Translations under genes and position numbers: made by a program | The notes under the pieces: generated by a model | What the model was told of the DNA's origin: nothing | Seen by the model: only the letters and a program-made list of their open reading frames with translations | Database searches by the model: none | From: Candidatus Bathyarchaeum tardum | Lineage (GTDB): Archaea > Thermoproteota > Bathyarchaeia > Bathyarchaeales > Bathyarchaeaceae | NCBI GenBank assembly: GCA_029762755.1 | Contig: JARVGH010000006.1 | Span: 124,001-188,000 of the forward strand | Length of the DNA: 64,000 nucleotides | Reading direction: 5' to 3' | Shown: positions 1 through 7,916 of the stretch, piece after piece | Layout: every line of letters begins with the position of its first letter | How positions within the stretch are numbered: position 1 is the first letter of the stretch

Positions 1-272
1 AAATCCCTGTCACTGAACTCCAAACAAATATCAAAATAACAACCAAAACTACCCTTCAAAATAACGGGGTCTGCCAGCCTTGTAGTCTTCATTCCAGTTA
101 AGGTCGGTCTGGGACGGCTACATCATCCCCCAGTAATGGAACAGCATCCCAGACTAATAAAGTATTTAACACTTTGTGGCGAATGAAAAAGAACATCTCC
201 GTAGACGCCACAAGGGTTTCTTGTATTTTTTTATTTTTATTTTCTTGAGATTAATTGTAGCTTTGAAGCTCG
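1..272. other. Left-edge region with inverted repeats, no clear gene
   Basis: No convincing complete gene is visible. An open frame on + runs from base 3 to a TAA at 99-101 (32 codons) and could be the end of a gene entering from the left, but I do not recognise it. Two perfect 8-bp inverted repeats follow (107-114 with 147-154, and 174-181 with 206-213). A small hairpin at 210-224 then runs into a T-rich tract. This may be a structured RNA or the 3' end of a transcript. Confidence 0.4.
210..236 (+). terminator. Hairpin plus oligo-T, probable terminator
   Basis: The arms ACAAG (210-214) and CTTGT (220-224) flank a 5-base loop and are followed by A and a run of T from 226. Archaeal termination depends mainly on the oligo-T, so this plausibly ends a transcript entering from the left. 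It lies just beyond the stop of the minus-strand gene at 273-602. Confidence 0.4.
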
Positions 273-602
273 TTAAGATTGTTTGTCTGAAGCAAGTGCT
301 CTCTTGCTTTTGCGTCTTTTTGTAGTTTGATTTCTTTTTTCAATAATATCTAAAATGTTCCTAAGAACATCAAGGGTGTCTGATAGATGAAAACTAGCGA
401 ACCCTGCTTTTTCAATATGGTTTTCAAAATAAATCTTGTGACCAGCAAGGGTTTTACTTGCAAGGGTAAGTACATTTCTTACTTCTGCTAATTCCGAGGG
501 ATGACTGAGAAGGGATGAATTATATCTAGAAGTTTGAATATTTTCAATCTTTTTATTTATTAACACTGTCATTTTTTTTAGTTTTTCGATATCGGTGGTC
601 AT
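273..602 (-). CDS. Hypothetical small helical protein, basic C-terminus
   Basis: This encodes a 109-residue protein that I do not recognise. It is predicted largely helical. The last 20 residues are rich in Lys and Arg (KRNQTTKRRKSKR), which suggests nucleic-acid contact, but that is inference. The ATG at 602 has no obvious Shine-Dalgarno. An AT-rich TATTTTAA element lies about 27 bases upstream, so the mRNA may be leaderless. It is a single gene with no clear operon partner. Confidence 0.5.
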   Translation of the reverse strand: MTTDIEKLKKMTVLINKKIENIQTSRYNSSLLSHPSELAEVRNVLTLASKTLAGHKIYFENHIEKAGFASFHLSDTLDVLRNILDIIEKRNQTTKRRKSKRALASDKQS

Positions 603-805
603 AAATAAACAGTGGAAGTGAGTGTTAAAATAGTTTTGTGCCTTAGACGACCCCCTTGACTTTCGCTCAGGATTTTTCTGCAGACAAAGTGGTTTCGAAT
701 TATTATAAACATAATTTTATACAAAAAAAGAGATGAGTTCAGTTAAGTGTATCTGGATTAGAAGATAAACTAAATCTGCTCGTGCATTCGAAAATCTTTC
801 TTGAT

Positions 806-1006
806 TTATTCAGAAATAGATTTTACTTTGACAGCTCTTGGTCCTTTATCTCCCGCTGTCACTTCAAACTCTACTTTTTCTCCTTCCCTGAGGCTATTTT
901 TGCCCTCAATATCAGAGTTATGAACAAAAATGTCTTTTCCATCTTCTCCTTTAATGAATCCGAAGCCTTTCTGGTCGAGCCATCTCGCTACTGTACCTGT
1001 TGTCAT
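806..1006 (-). CDS. Cold-shock domain protein (CspA family)
   Basis: This is a 66-residue single cold-shock domain that fills the whole protein, as in bacterial CspA. RNP1 is KGFGFI at 13-18 and RNP2 is DIFVH at 25-29, with the usual aromatic residues for binding single-stranded RNA or DNA. CspA proteins act as cytoplasmic RNA chaperones. The start is taken at ATG 1006 because GAGGTGA lies 5 bases upstream; the GTG at 1015 falls inside that Shine-Dalgarno. CSD proteins are patchy in archaea, so ancient acquisition from bacteria is likely (inference). A DEAD-box helicase, a frequent functional partner, lies 2.7 kb away. Confidence 0.93.
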   Translation of the reverse strand: MTTGTVARWLDQKGFGFIKGEDGKDIFVHNSDIEGKNSLREGEKVEFEVTAGDKGPRAVKVKSISE

Positions 1007-1050
1007 GTATTTCACCTCTTTGTCAGGTTTACTTTACTTTCTCTTTGAAC

Positions 1051-1058
1051 TATATATA
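1051..1058 (-). promoter_or_regulatory. TATA box of the cold-shock gene
   Basis: TATATATA on the minus strand lies about 45-52 bases upstream of the ATG at 1006. This would place transcription initiation near 1027 and give a leader of about 20 bases containing the GAGGTGA ribosome-binding site. The box is a strong match to the archaeal TBP site. No BRE was assigned with confidence. Confidence 0.6.
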
Positions 1059-1216
1059 CTTACATTGCTCACGATCGGGTAGTTAAACTGTTATTATACG
1101 GTTTTTCAGAGTTGCCTCGGTGTCATGCCTTTGCCCACCCTTGTTGATAGCAGACGGGTGATTAAGAGAACACAGGTATTTGTTAAATTAGGAACAGGGC
1201 TCACTCAGCCGATTGT

Positions 1217-1639
1217 TTATTCATGAATTTCTGTTACTTTGGCGAATACGTAAACTTCATTTTGCCATGTGTTTATCCAGTAGTCTAGGTCGTCACTTAT
1301 GGCTTGTATGTTAGCTTGTGCGCCTTCAATTGTTATTTCTGCTATCACTATGGTATCAGGGTCGAAGCGAAATCCCCAATAGTTATTGTATTCTTCGATG
1401 ATGCCTCCTATCCACATTTCAGTTTGGTTTTGTTGAAGATTTTTTAGTTCAGACCAAACCTGTAAACTGTTGGTTTCAACAGCAATAATGTCCCCTTTTG
1501 AATCTGTGATAAGTGCCCATCTGTCTGTTTCGTGTTTAGTTTTGTTTGGTTGATTTAAATTCCAGTAAACTAGAACTGTGGAAATAATTACCACTGCAAT
1601 CACAAACATTGCTATTGCTACATTAGCTTTTTTTACCAA
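1217..1639 (-). CDS. Membrane-anchored hypothetical protein
   Basis: The protein has 140 residues. A short basic N-terminus (MVKKAN) precedes one hydrophobic segment at about residues 7-27, after which the rest is a soluble, probably extracytoplasmic domain rich in Trp, Asn and Gln. I recognise no family. The start is TTG at 1639 with AGGGGT upstream. The domain contains short stretches (WALITDSKGDIIAVETN, WIGGIIEEYNNYWGF) that look like beta strands. It is probably an exported anchored protein of unknown role. Confidence 0.6.
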   Translation of the reverse strand: MVKKANVAIAMFVIAVVIISTVLVYWNLNQPNKTKHETDRWALITDSKGDIIAVETNSLQVWSELKNLQQNQTEMWIGGIIEEYNNYWGFRFDPDTIVIAEITIEGAQANIQAISDDLDYWINTWQNEVYVFAKVTEIHE

Positions 1640-1760
1640 AATAACCCCTGATACTTAGTAGCTGTTTAACAATAAAAAAATGTTGGCTATCTCCCCACGA
1701 TTGAGTTTTGCAAAAAACCCAACGCTAGCCAAAATTAGGGATTAGTTTGTCTGTGAACCC

Positions 1761-2042
1761 TTACATGGGTGATGGAGTGCCAGAACCGGAAATTTTGATT
1801 ATGTTGCGCCTTTCTAATCTTCGAATTGCTTCAATGAATTCGCTTTTTTGTTTTCCGCTGAGTTCGAAGTCTTGCATCATGTCTTTTACTGCAGTTTGGG
1901 CGTTTCCTGACCTTTGTCCTCGACGCTGCAGGTAGTTTACAACTCGTCGCTCGATTTTTCCACACTTCCAAGTTGTGTTTCGAAGGAGCGTGGCAATGGA
2001 AGAAAGCATTTTTTGGGCATCTGCCCCGCGATGATTTGCCAT
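1761..2042 (-). CDS. Small basic helical protein, possibly DNA-binding
   Basis: The protein has 93 residues, is rich in Arg and Lys, and is predicted helical. Its C-terminal half (AIRRLERRNIIKISGSG) resembles the recognition helix and wing of a winged-helix fold, as in archaeal regulators whose C-terminus reads 'leeLerrgiIkvsg'. I cannot assign a family. The ATG at 2042 follows an AAGGT-like element. It has no obvious operon partner. Confidence 0.5.
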   Translation of the reverse strand: MANHRGADAQKMLSSIATLLRNTTWKCGKIERRVVNYLQRRGQRSGNAQTAVKDMMQDFELSGKQKSEFIEAIRRLERRNIIKISGSGTPSPM

Positions 2043-2172
2043 GACCTTTACCCCAGGTGTTCTGACATAACAGGATTTCTCATAATTAATTGTTTTTGTT
2101 TTTTACCTAAACATTTATAACTGACCCTCAGCAACTGCAACGATTCTTCAAATATCTGGTGCATAACAAACA

Positions 2173-2694
2173 ATGAACAATGTCGTAGCAATACTTACTG
2201 TTAACCACAAAAAACGCACAATTCGCGACCTAAAAATTACCCAAAAACAGTTCAAATTCAAATGCAAACGAGGAGCAACCCTGTGTTGTAAACTTGGAGG
2301 ACCAATCCTTTCAAAAAAGGACCTTAACCAAATACTATCTAAGGGACATTCTGAAGATGATTTTCTTGAACCAGTAACTTCCGAAACTGAACCATCAGCT
2401 ATTGTTTGTGGAAGTCTCAAAACTAAATCCGACGGTTCTTGTATCTTTTTAAGCCAAGATGAAGCCCGAAACAATCACAACTGCATCATATACAACAATA
2501 GACCCGCCCTTTGCAGGCTTTATCCGTTCACTTTTGAACTTTTAAGCCCTAATCGTATCGCTTTAAAATTCATTCCCTGTTGCATGGGATTAAACGATCC
2601 TGAAGGAAAAAACTTGGATGAACGGTTTATCAGTTCAGCCCTTTTGGAGCCACTCCTTGATGCTATTGAGTTAACCCAAAACGAAACAGATTGA
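2173..2694 (+). CDS. YkgJ/UPF0153-family cysteine-cluster protein
   Basis: The protein has 173 residues. An N-terminal Cys cluster (Cys31, Cys38, Cys39) is followed by the hallmark CxIYxxRPxxCRxYPF stretch and a later CC pair. This arrangement is typical of the YkgJ (CxxCxxCC) family, thought to bind a zinc or iron-sulfur centre; the substrate is unknown. It is cytoplasmic, with no membrane segment. The ATG at 2173 lies 12 bases after GGTG. Family membership is well supported; the biochemical role is not. Confidence 0.8.
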   Translation: MNNVVAILTVNHKKRTIRDLKITQKQFKFKCKRGATLCCKLGGPILSKKDLNQILSKGHSEDDFLEPVTSETEPSAIVCGSLKTKSDGSCIFLSQDEARNNHNCIIYNNRPALCRLYPFTFELLSPNRIALKFIPCCMGLNDPEGKNLDERFISSALLEPLLDAIELTQNETD

Positions 2695-2706
2695 ACTGTA
2701 CAACTT

Positions 2707-3078
2707 TTACTCTAGTTTTCCTCGGTTTGCAGAAAACGTTGTATTACAGAATTTTTTGCCTTTGTCGTTGATTTCACATCTTATTCCATGGGGAAAAGTA
2801 ACGCCAGTTACCCGTCTGAAGGCTGTACTGAAGTCGTCTTCTTCGTCATCAAACCAGCACAAGACATACTTGTCGGTTTTTCCTTCTGGCGTGAACAGGT
2901 AATCAAAATCTCCTATCAACGGGAAAAATTCTTCAATTGTTCCTTTAAGTTTGATGTTGTCAGTTTGTTTGAAAACAACAATTTTTCGCGCTTTAACTGC
3001 TACAAGCGCTTTTGTTTCCCTAGGTTTTTCTCGTTCTTTGTAAAATACGATTACAGGTTTTTCCCATGTGCCTTTCAA
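2707..3078 (-). CDS. Hypothetical protein, unknown family
   Basis: This is a 123-residue soluble protein with alternating charged and hydrophobic stretches and several aromatic residues (DFDYLF, YVLCWFDDEEDDF). I recognise no domain. The start is TTG at 3078, preceded by AAGGGG. It converges with the YkgJ-family gene, with 12 bases between the stops. Confidence 0.5.
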   Translation of the reverse strand: MKGTWEKPVIVFYKEREKPRETKALVAVKARKIVVFKQTDNIKLKGTIEEFFPLIGDFDYLFTPEGKTDKYVLCWFDDEEDDFSTAFRRVTGVTFPHGIRCEINDKGKKFCNTTFSANRGKLE

Positions 3079-3120
3079 AACTGTTACGCCCCTTGATAAG
3101 AACCTTGGACAATACAGAAT

Positions 3121-3492
3121 TTAAGAATTGCTCGAATCTTTTTGTTTGTATGGGATTAAACACAGAAATTTAACTGGATTTTCATTATTACTTTTGAATT
3201 GATGCATCTCATTTGCAGGAACAAAAATGACGTCTCCAGCTTTGAAAGATTTTTCTTCTTTCCCACCAACCACAAGACCTTCGCCTTCCAGTATGAAAAC
3301 TTCATGTTCCCACTGGTGACTATGAAAAGGTGTATGCCCTCCAGCATTCATTTCGAAAAGCCGCATAGCAAAGTTTTCTGCCCCAGTTTGTTTAGTTATT
3401 AACCAGCGAACCGTTAGATTCTTACATTGATTCTCAACTTTTTCTGCTTTAATTTCTGTGTAAGCAAACTTTTTCACTTTTTTATTCTCCAT
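3121..3492 (-). CDS. Cupin-2 domain protein
   Basis: This is a 123-residue single-domain cupin. Motif 1 gives His57, His59 and Glu63 in the pattern HxHx3Ex6G. Motif 2 lies in GDVIFVPANEMHQF and supplies His97, completing a mononuclear metal site. Such small stand-alone cupins may be isomerases, dioxygenases or binding proteins, and the substrate cannot be deduced. The start is ATG 3492. It is divergently transcribed from the DEAD-box helicase. Confidence 0.85.
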   Translation of the reverse strand: MENKKVKKFAYTEIKAEKVENQCKNLTVRWLITKQTGAENFAMRLFEMNAGGHTPFHSHQWEHEVFILEGEGLVVGGKEEKSFKAGDVIFVPANEMHQFKSNNENPVKFLCLIPYKQKDSSNS

Positions 3493-3542
3493 AAAAGTTC
3501 AGGTTAAATCAAAAACCATTGCTTATTGCTAAATAGTAAACG

Positions 3543-3552
3543 TTTTTATATA
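3543..3552 (+). promoter_or_regulatory. TATA box of the DEAD-box helicase gene
   Basis: TTTTTATATA lies in the region between the divergent cupin and helicase genes. Initiation about 25 bases downstream (near 3577) would leave an untranslated leader of roughly 125 bases before the ATG at 3703. That is long for an archaeal mRNA. Confidence 0.5.
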
Positions 3553-3702
3553 CCCGACACTTGAAGAGGTGTATCGTCACATAGATTCATGCTTACTCGA
3601 GAAGCTTTAGAAGACTTTTGAGAATACATATAACGACAATAAAGACTTTTGAAGAATTTTGATTATCGCGTGTATACAATACGTGACAGGAGAAATAAAC
3701 AT

Positions 3703-4833
3703 ATGCAAATGAAATACTTTGAAGACTTACCCTTAACTAGTGAAGTCATGAAAGGGATACAAGAGCTTGGATTCACAGAACTTTTTCCAATACAAGCTCA
3801 AGCAATAGTCCCATTACTTGAAGGAAAAGATGTCATAGGGCAAGCACAAACAGGAACCGGAAAAACCGCAGCTTTTGGAATACCCATGGTTGAACGCGTA
3901 GATCCAACGAACAAAAAAGTACAAGGATTAGTACTAGCGCCAACTCGCGAACTTGCAATACAGGTCGCAACGCGCATAAAACGATTCAGCAAATACACAA
4001 AGCTGAAAATTTTGCCAGTTTACGGTGGAGAATCAATAAACAAACAAATTCGTGCACTACAAAAAGGCGTGCACATTGTTGTTGGCACTCCAGGTCGATT
4101 GATTGATCATCTGAAACGTGGAACCCTTAATCTTTCGTCAACAAAAATAGTTGTTCTAGACGAAGCTGACCGAATGTTAGACATGGGTTTCATTGATGAC
4201 ATCAAGTTCATTTTATCCCGTGTTCCAGAAGAAAGGCAATTGAGCCTATTTTCTGCAACAATGGACAAATCTGTAATGGACATTTGTCAGAGTTACATGA
4301 ACGACCCTCAGAAAGTACTGGTAAGCAAAGACGAGATCGCACTTGAACAATTAAACCAGTATTACATGGTTGTAAATTCACGAAACAAACTTGAATATCT
4401 TCTAAAAATGCTCAAAAAAGACAACTTCAAGAAGGCAATCATATTCTGTAACACACGCCGTGGATGCGATTGGTTAGCAAATAAATTACACAAAGACAGG
4501 TATTCTGCACAATCCTTGCATGCAGGTTTCACTCAGGCACAACGTGAACGAGTAACCCGAGGTTTCCGGGATGGAAAATTCGATTTCCTTATTGCAACAG
4601 ATGTTGCAGCGCGAGGATTAGACATCCAAGGAATAACACACATAATCAACTTTGATGTTCCAGTCGAAGCACCAGTATATTTCCACCGAATCGGTAGAAC
4701 AGCCAGAAACGGAGGAGAAGGAACCGCAATAACACTAGTGGGCTACGGAGAAATTCCTGACCTAAACAAAATCAAGAACTTAACCAATACCCACATCGAA
4801 GAACTAGAACCAATGAACCCACAATACTGTTAA
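3703..4833 (+). CDS. DEAD-box ATP-dependent RNA helicase
   Basis: The protein has 376 residues and consists of the minimal two-RecA-domain helicase core. It has a Q motif around residues 25-35, Walker A AQTGTGKT at 48-55, PTREL, GTPGR, DEAD at 153-156, SAT at 184-186, and ARGLD and HRIGRTAR in domain 2. No accessory C-terminal tail is present. It uses ATP to unwind short RNA duplexes, probably in rRNA or mRNA remodelling. The start is taken at ATG 3703 because AGGAG (3688-3692) precedes it at 10 bases; an in-frame upstream TTG at 3649 lacks such a site. Confidence 0.95.
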   Translation: MQMKYFEDLPLTSEVMKGIQELGFTELFPIQAQAIVPLLEGKDVIGQAQTGTGKTAAFGIPMVERVDPTNKKVQGLVLAPTRELAIQVATRIKRFSKYTKLKILPVYGGESINKQIRALQKGVHIVVGTPGRLIDHLKRGTLNLSSTKIVVLDEADRMLDMGFIDDIKFILSRVPEERQLSLFSATMDKSVMDICQSYMNDPQKVLVSKDEIALEQLNQYYMVVNSRNKLEYLLKMLKKDNFKKAIIFCNTRRGCDWLANKLHKDRYSAQSLHAGFTQAQRERVTRGFRDGKFDFLIATDVAARGLDIQGITHIINFDVPVEAPVYFHRIGRTARNGGEGTAITLVGYGEIPDLNKIKNLTNTHIEELEPMNPQYC

Positions 4834-4845
4834 AAAACACAGAAA

Positions 4846-4879
4846 GGATACGCTAAAAAGCGATATCCCCCCATTTTTT
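4846..4879. terminator. Hairpin terminator between convergent genes
   Basis: The arm GGATACGCT (4846-4854) pairs across an AAAA loop with AGCG (4859-4862) and TATCC (4864-4868), with one bulged A. A T-rich run follows on +. It fills the gap between the helicase stop at 4833 and the stop of the minus-strand gene at 4881, so it may serve both directions. Confidence 0.6.
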
Positions 4880-4880
4880 G

Positions 4881-5048
4881 TTATGCCTCTTTTTTATAGG
4901 TTTTACTGTTAATCCAGATAATTTTTCGGTTTTTGTTGGATACTTGTGCATTATCCCCTTTAGAATACAACGACCATCCGATAATCCAAAGACCAATAAA
5001 AACTGGAAAAGCTACTATCTTTCCTATCTTTCGAATTGCCCCTGACAT
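4881..5048 (-). CDS. Small single-span membrane protein
   Basis: The protein has 55 residues. One transmembrane helix (about residues 9-28, KIVAFPVFIGLWIIGWSLY) is followed by a short polar basic tail. The start is ATG 5048, preceded by TAGGGGA on the minus strand; a longer frame up to 5138 lacks a ribosome-binding site. No family is recognised. Confidence 0.5.
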   Translation of the reverse strand: MSGAIRKIGKIVAFPVFIGLWIIGWSLYSKGDNAQVSNKNRKIIWINSKTYKKEA

Positions 5049-5292
5049 TGTTTTTTCCCCTATGATTCCGATGTTAATGTTTTGGGCAAAACTATGTAAG
5101 GCTCTTATGAAGGGCAAATAATTATTCGAAATTAACACGCCAGAGGCAACTCATTTTTTAGTGTTTTCTTTTATGAAACCTGAAATTGGGCTCTTTAGGA
5201 CAATGAAGTAACCGTTAAATAACGCTTCTTCACACATCTGAACTGCACTATCGTTACGTAAATTGTCAAAAACTGCTTAACTGGTGATAACT

Positions 5293-6567
5293 TTGAAAAT
5301 TGCTGTAATGGTTTACGAGTATCCTCCAAAAATTGTTGGCGGTTTAGGAACATATGCTGCAGAAATCACAAGAAAATTTGTTTTACTGGGTCACGACGTC
5401 ACAGTTTTCACAATGAACGACGACCACGGAAGTTTGCCCACCCGCGAACTTTTTCGTGGAATAGAAATCCATCGACCTGTCCATATTGATGTGTCTGACT
5501 CTTTACCTGATGTTTTAGCTGAGGACGTTAAAAAATGGGGTCGGGGTGTTCGTTTCTTTTCAAAAATTTTGATGTATAACTACTTAAGCGCAGCGAAGAT
5601 GGTTAACGAACTAGTACGAGAAGAAGATTTCAAGTTTGACTTAGTTGTTGCCCACGATTGGTTGTCCATTGTTGCAGGCATTACCATAAAAAAAGAACTT
5701 GGAATACCTTTGGCTTTTCATGTTCACTCTAATGAACACGGTCGCACCCTTGGTAATGGTTCAGGTGTAGTAACCAGCATGGAGAAACGCGGAGGACAAA
5801 TGGCAGATATGGTCATAACTGTATCATACGCTATGCAAGATGAACTAATACAAGCGGGTTTTCCAGCAGAAAAAATCCGAGTTTGTTACAACGGTGTGGA
5901 CCCCAAAAAATATGACCCCAACCAAATTAACCCTGAACGAATTAAAGAAATAAAAAACAAGTATGGACTAACTGAAGACGATACAATGGTACTTTTTGTT
6001 GGGCGACTTGTATGGATTAAAGGCGTTGATAAACTCATTCGTGCAATGCCCCAAGTTCGCCAAAAGATTCCAAACGCAAAACTGGTCGTTCTTGGTCTTG
6101 GAGACATGCGGGAATATCTAGAAGGTCTTGTTCGTAACTTGCACCTTGAAGACATTGTTAAATTCCGTTTCGAGTTTATACCTGAAGAGGAACGAATCGC
6201 TCATTATGCCGCTTGTGATGTTGCTGTTTTCCCTAGTTTGTATGAGCCCTTTGGCATTGTTACCTTGGAAGCAATGAGCATGGAAAAACCTGTAGTAGTT
6301 GGTGCTGCCGGAACCAGCGGAATGCGCGAAATCGTCAGCATAACTGGGCATGACCATTGTGGTTTTCACATTAACCCTAATGATCCTTTCGATATTGCAT
6401 GGGGAATAGTTAGTGCAGTCGAAGACCCAAATAAACGTGTTCAGTTAGGCAAAAATGGCAGAAAACGAGTTTTGGAAATGTTCAGTTGGGACGAAGCTGC
6501 AAAATCCACCACGGACAGGTATCTTGAAATGATCGCCAAAAAACGCGACGAGCCTTCAAATATCTAG
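5293..6567 (+). CDS. GT4 glycosyltransferase, glycogen synthase-like
   Basis: The protein is about 424 residues and GT-B fold. The N-terminal acceptor domain opens with MVYEYPPKIVGGLGTY, the glycine-rich loop of glycogen and starch synthases. The C-terminal nucleotide-sugar domain has VGRLVWIKGVDKLI and the Ex7E motif in YEPFGIVTLE. It probably transfers glucose from a nucleotide sugar onto an alpha-glucan; the donor (ADP- or UDP-glucose) is not resolved. The start is chosen as TTG 5293 because GGTGAT (5283-5288) sits 4 bases upstream; the GTG at 5284 lies inside it. GalT follows 21 bases after the stop, suggesting one operon. Confidence 0.88.
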   Translation: MKIAVMVYEYPPKIVGGLGTYAAEITRKFVLLGHDVTVFTMNDDHGSLPTRELFRGIEIHRPVHIDVSDSLPDVLAEDVKKWGRGVRFFSKILMYNYLSAAKMVNELVREEDFKFDLVVAHDWLSIVAGITIKKELGIPLAFHVHSNEHGRTLGNGSGVVTSMEKRGGQMADMVITVSYAMQDELIQAGFPAEKIRVCYNGVDPKKYDPNQINPERIKEIKNKYGLTEDDTMVLFVGRLVWIKGVDKLIRAMPQVRQKIPNAKLVVLGLGDMREYLEGLVRNLHLEDIVKFRFEFIPEEERIAHYAACDVAVFPSLYEPFGIVTLEAMSMEKPVVVGAAGTSGMREIVSITGHDHCGFHINPNDPFDIAWGIVSAVEDPNKRVQLGKNGRKRVLEMFSWDEAAKSTTDRYLEMIAKKRDEPSNI

Positions 6568-6588
6568 CATTTTAGTTGGAACAATCCT

Positions 6589-7635
6589 ATGACCGCCAAC
6601 GAAATAAGAAAAGATTACCTGCTGAACCGACTGGTTGTCATTGCCAAAGACCGCAAAAAACGACCCCTAGATTTTGTTCACGATAATAATGCTGAAACAA
6701 ATAATGGTGTTTGTCCTCTTTGTCTTGGTAACGAACATATAACTCCACCTGCTGTTTTAGTTTATGTTTTTTCAGAGGGTAAAATCAACAAATTACAAGA
6801 CACTAATGAGTTTATCCACAAAGATTGGATCCTTCGTGTTATTCCCAACTTGTATCCTGTTGTTGATTATCCAAAAAACGCTGAACAATATGAATGCTCT
6901 GGGTCTTCAAATGCTACAGTGGGACATCATGAAGTTATTGTTGAATCCCCTTGTCATAACGAAAATCCTTCAACTGCTCGACTTTCACAACTTGTTCATG
7001 TAATAAATTCGTATATTGACCGAATAAACGCTCTTTCAAAGAAACCCTACGTGCAACATGTGGCAATATTCAGAAATTATGGACCCGAATCTGGCGCATC
7101 TTTGTTGCATCCCCACAGTCAGATTGTAACAACACCGTTTATTTCTCCAATTATGCAAGAGGAACTTACAGCAAGCAAAAATTACTGGAACAAAAACAAC
7201 GAATGCTACTTTTGTAATCTATTAAAAAATGAAATTAACGGACCACGATTCATTTGGGAAAACCACAGTTTTGTAGTTCTTTCTCCGTGGGCAAGCACCC
7301 ATTCCTTTGAGTTTTGGGTTATCCCTAAACGGCACAACTCAAACATGGCAAATATGTCCAGCTATGAAGTTAACGACTTGGCCAAAACCTTACGTATATG
7401 TTTTGGCGGTTTAGGTTCTTTGTTAAATAACCCCTCATATAATTTTGGTTTTCATACTTTATTATCTGAAGATGCAAAAGATTGTTATCATTGGCATCTA
7501 GAAGTTTACCCACGATTAGGAAAATGGGGTGGATTAGAAAAAAGCACAGGAGTATTCATTAATCCAATTTCCCCCGAGGAAGCATCAAAAGAACTGAAAA
7601 CTGTTTTTGAATATGAAAACAAATCCTTGATGTAA
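6589..7635 (+). CDS. galT: Galactose-1-phosphate uridylyltransferase-like
   Basis: The protein has 348 residues, the usual size for GalT. It is a HIT-superfamily nucleotidyltransferase with the active-site loop HPHSQIVTTP, in which the second His is the uridylylated nucleophile. Zinc-type CPLC and CxFC pairs and a C-terminal HWHLEVYPRLGKWGGLE signature are visible. It would interconvert hexose-1-phosphate and UDP-hexose in the Leloir pathway; some archaeal homologues act on other NDP-sugars or ADP-glucose. It follows the GT4 gene and could supply its donor. It converges with the winged-helix gene at 7640, with a 4-base gap. Confidence 0.9.
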   Translation: MTANEIRKDYLLNRLVVIAKDRKKRPLDFVHDNNAETNNGVCPLCLGNEHITPPAVLVYVFSEGKINKLQDTNEFIHKDWILRVIPNLYPVVDYPKNAEQYECSGSSNATVGHHEVIVESPCHNENPSTARLSQLVHVINSYIDRINALSKKPYVQHVAIFRNYGPESGASLLHPHSQIVTTPFISPIMQEELTASKNYWNKNNECYFCNLLKNEINGPRFIWENHSFVVLSPWASTHSFEFWVIPKRHNSNMANMSSYEVNDLAKTLRICFGGLGSLLNNPSYNFGFHTLLSEDAKDCYHWHLEVYPRLGKWGGLEKSTGVFINPISPEEASKELKTVFEYENKSLM

Positions 7636-7639
7636 AGAT

Positions 7640-7915
7640 TTAGCTGTATAAACTCAGGACTTTTCTGATGCCGTTGGTTGTTAGATAGTATTTGTCGGTT
7701 TCTTCCCAACGGAACTGCTGGGCATACCCGAGTTCAATTAGTTTTTGAATATGGACATGCAGTTCTGAACTGTCCATTCGTGTCCATTCTGCAATTTGGT
7801 TGATGGTCAACGCTTTTTGTTCTTCGGTGGCACCAATGTTATGAAGCATGATTAAAAGGCGTAGTTGATTGGGCTGCTCGTCAGCTTGTGACCGAAAAGA
7901 ATGGTTCTCACCCAT
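7640..7915 (-). CDS. Winged-helix transcriptional regulator
   Basis: The protein has 91 residues. A helix-turn-helix (TINQIAEWTRMDSSELHVHIQKLIELGY) is followed by a wing (RWEETDKYYLTTNGIRKVL), typical of small archaeal MarR/ArsR-like winged-helix proteins. The start is ATG 7915, one base after the stop of the GT4 gene at 7917-9080, so the two are translationally coupled. It may regulate this glycogen-related locus, but the ligand and target are unknown. Confidence 0.75.
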   Translation of the reverse strand: MGENHSFRSQADEQPNQLRLLIMLHNIGATEEQKALTINQIAEWTRMDSSELHVHIQKLIELGYAQQFRWEETDKYYLTTNGIRKVLSLYS

Positions 7916-7916
7916 A

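Noticed and set aside
782-1048. Long plus-strand frame over the cold-shock gene
   Set aside because: It is a shadow of the minus-strand cold-shock gene, whose RNP motifs and Shine-Dalgarno are clear.
2148-2474. Minus-strand frame opposite the YkgJ-family gene
   Set aside because: The plus-strand frame has the conserved Cys and CRxYPF motifs; the opposite frame has none and no start signal.
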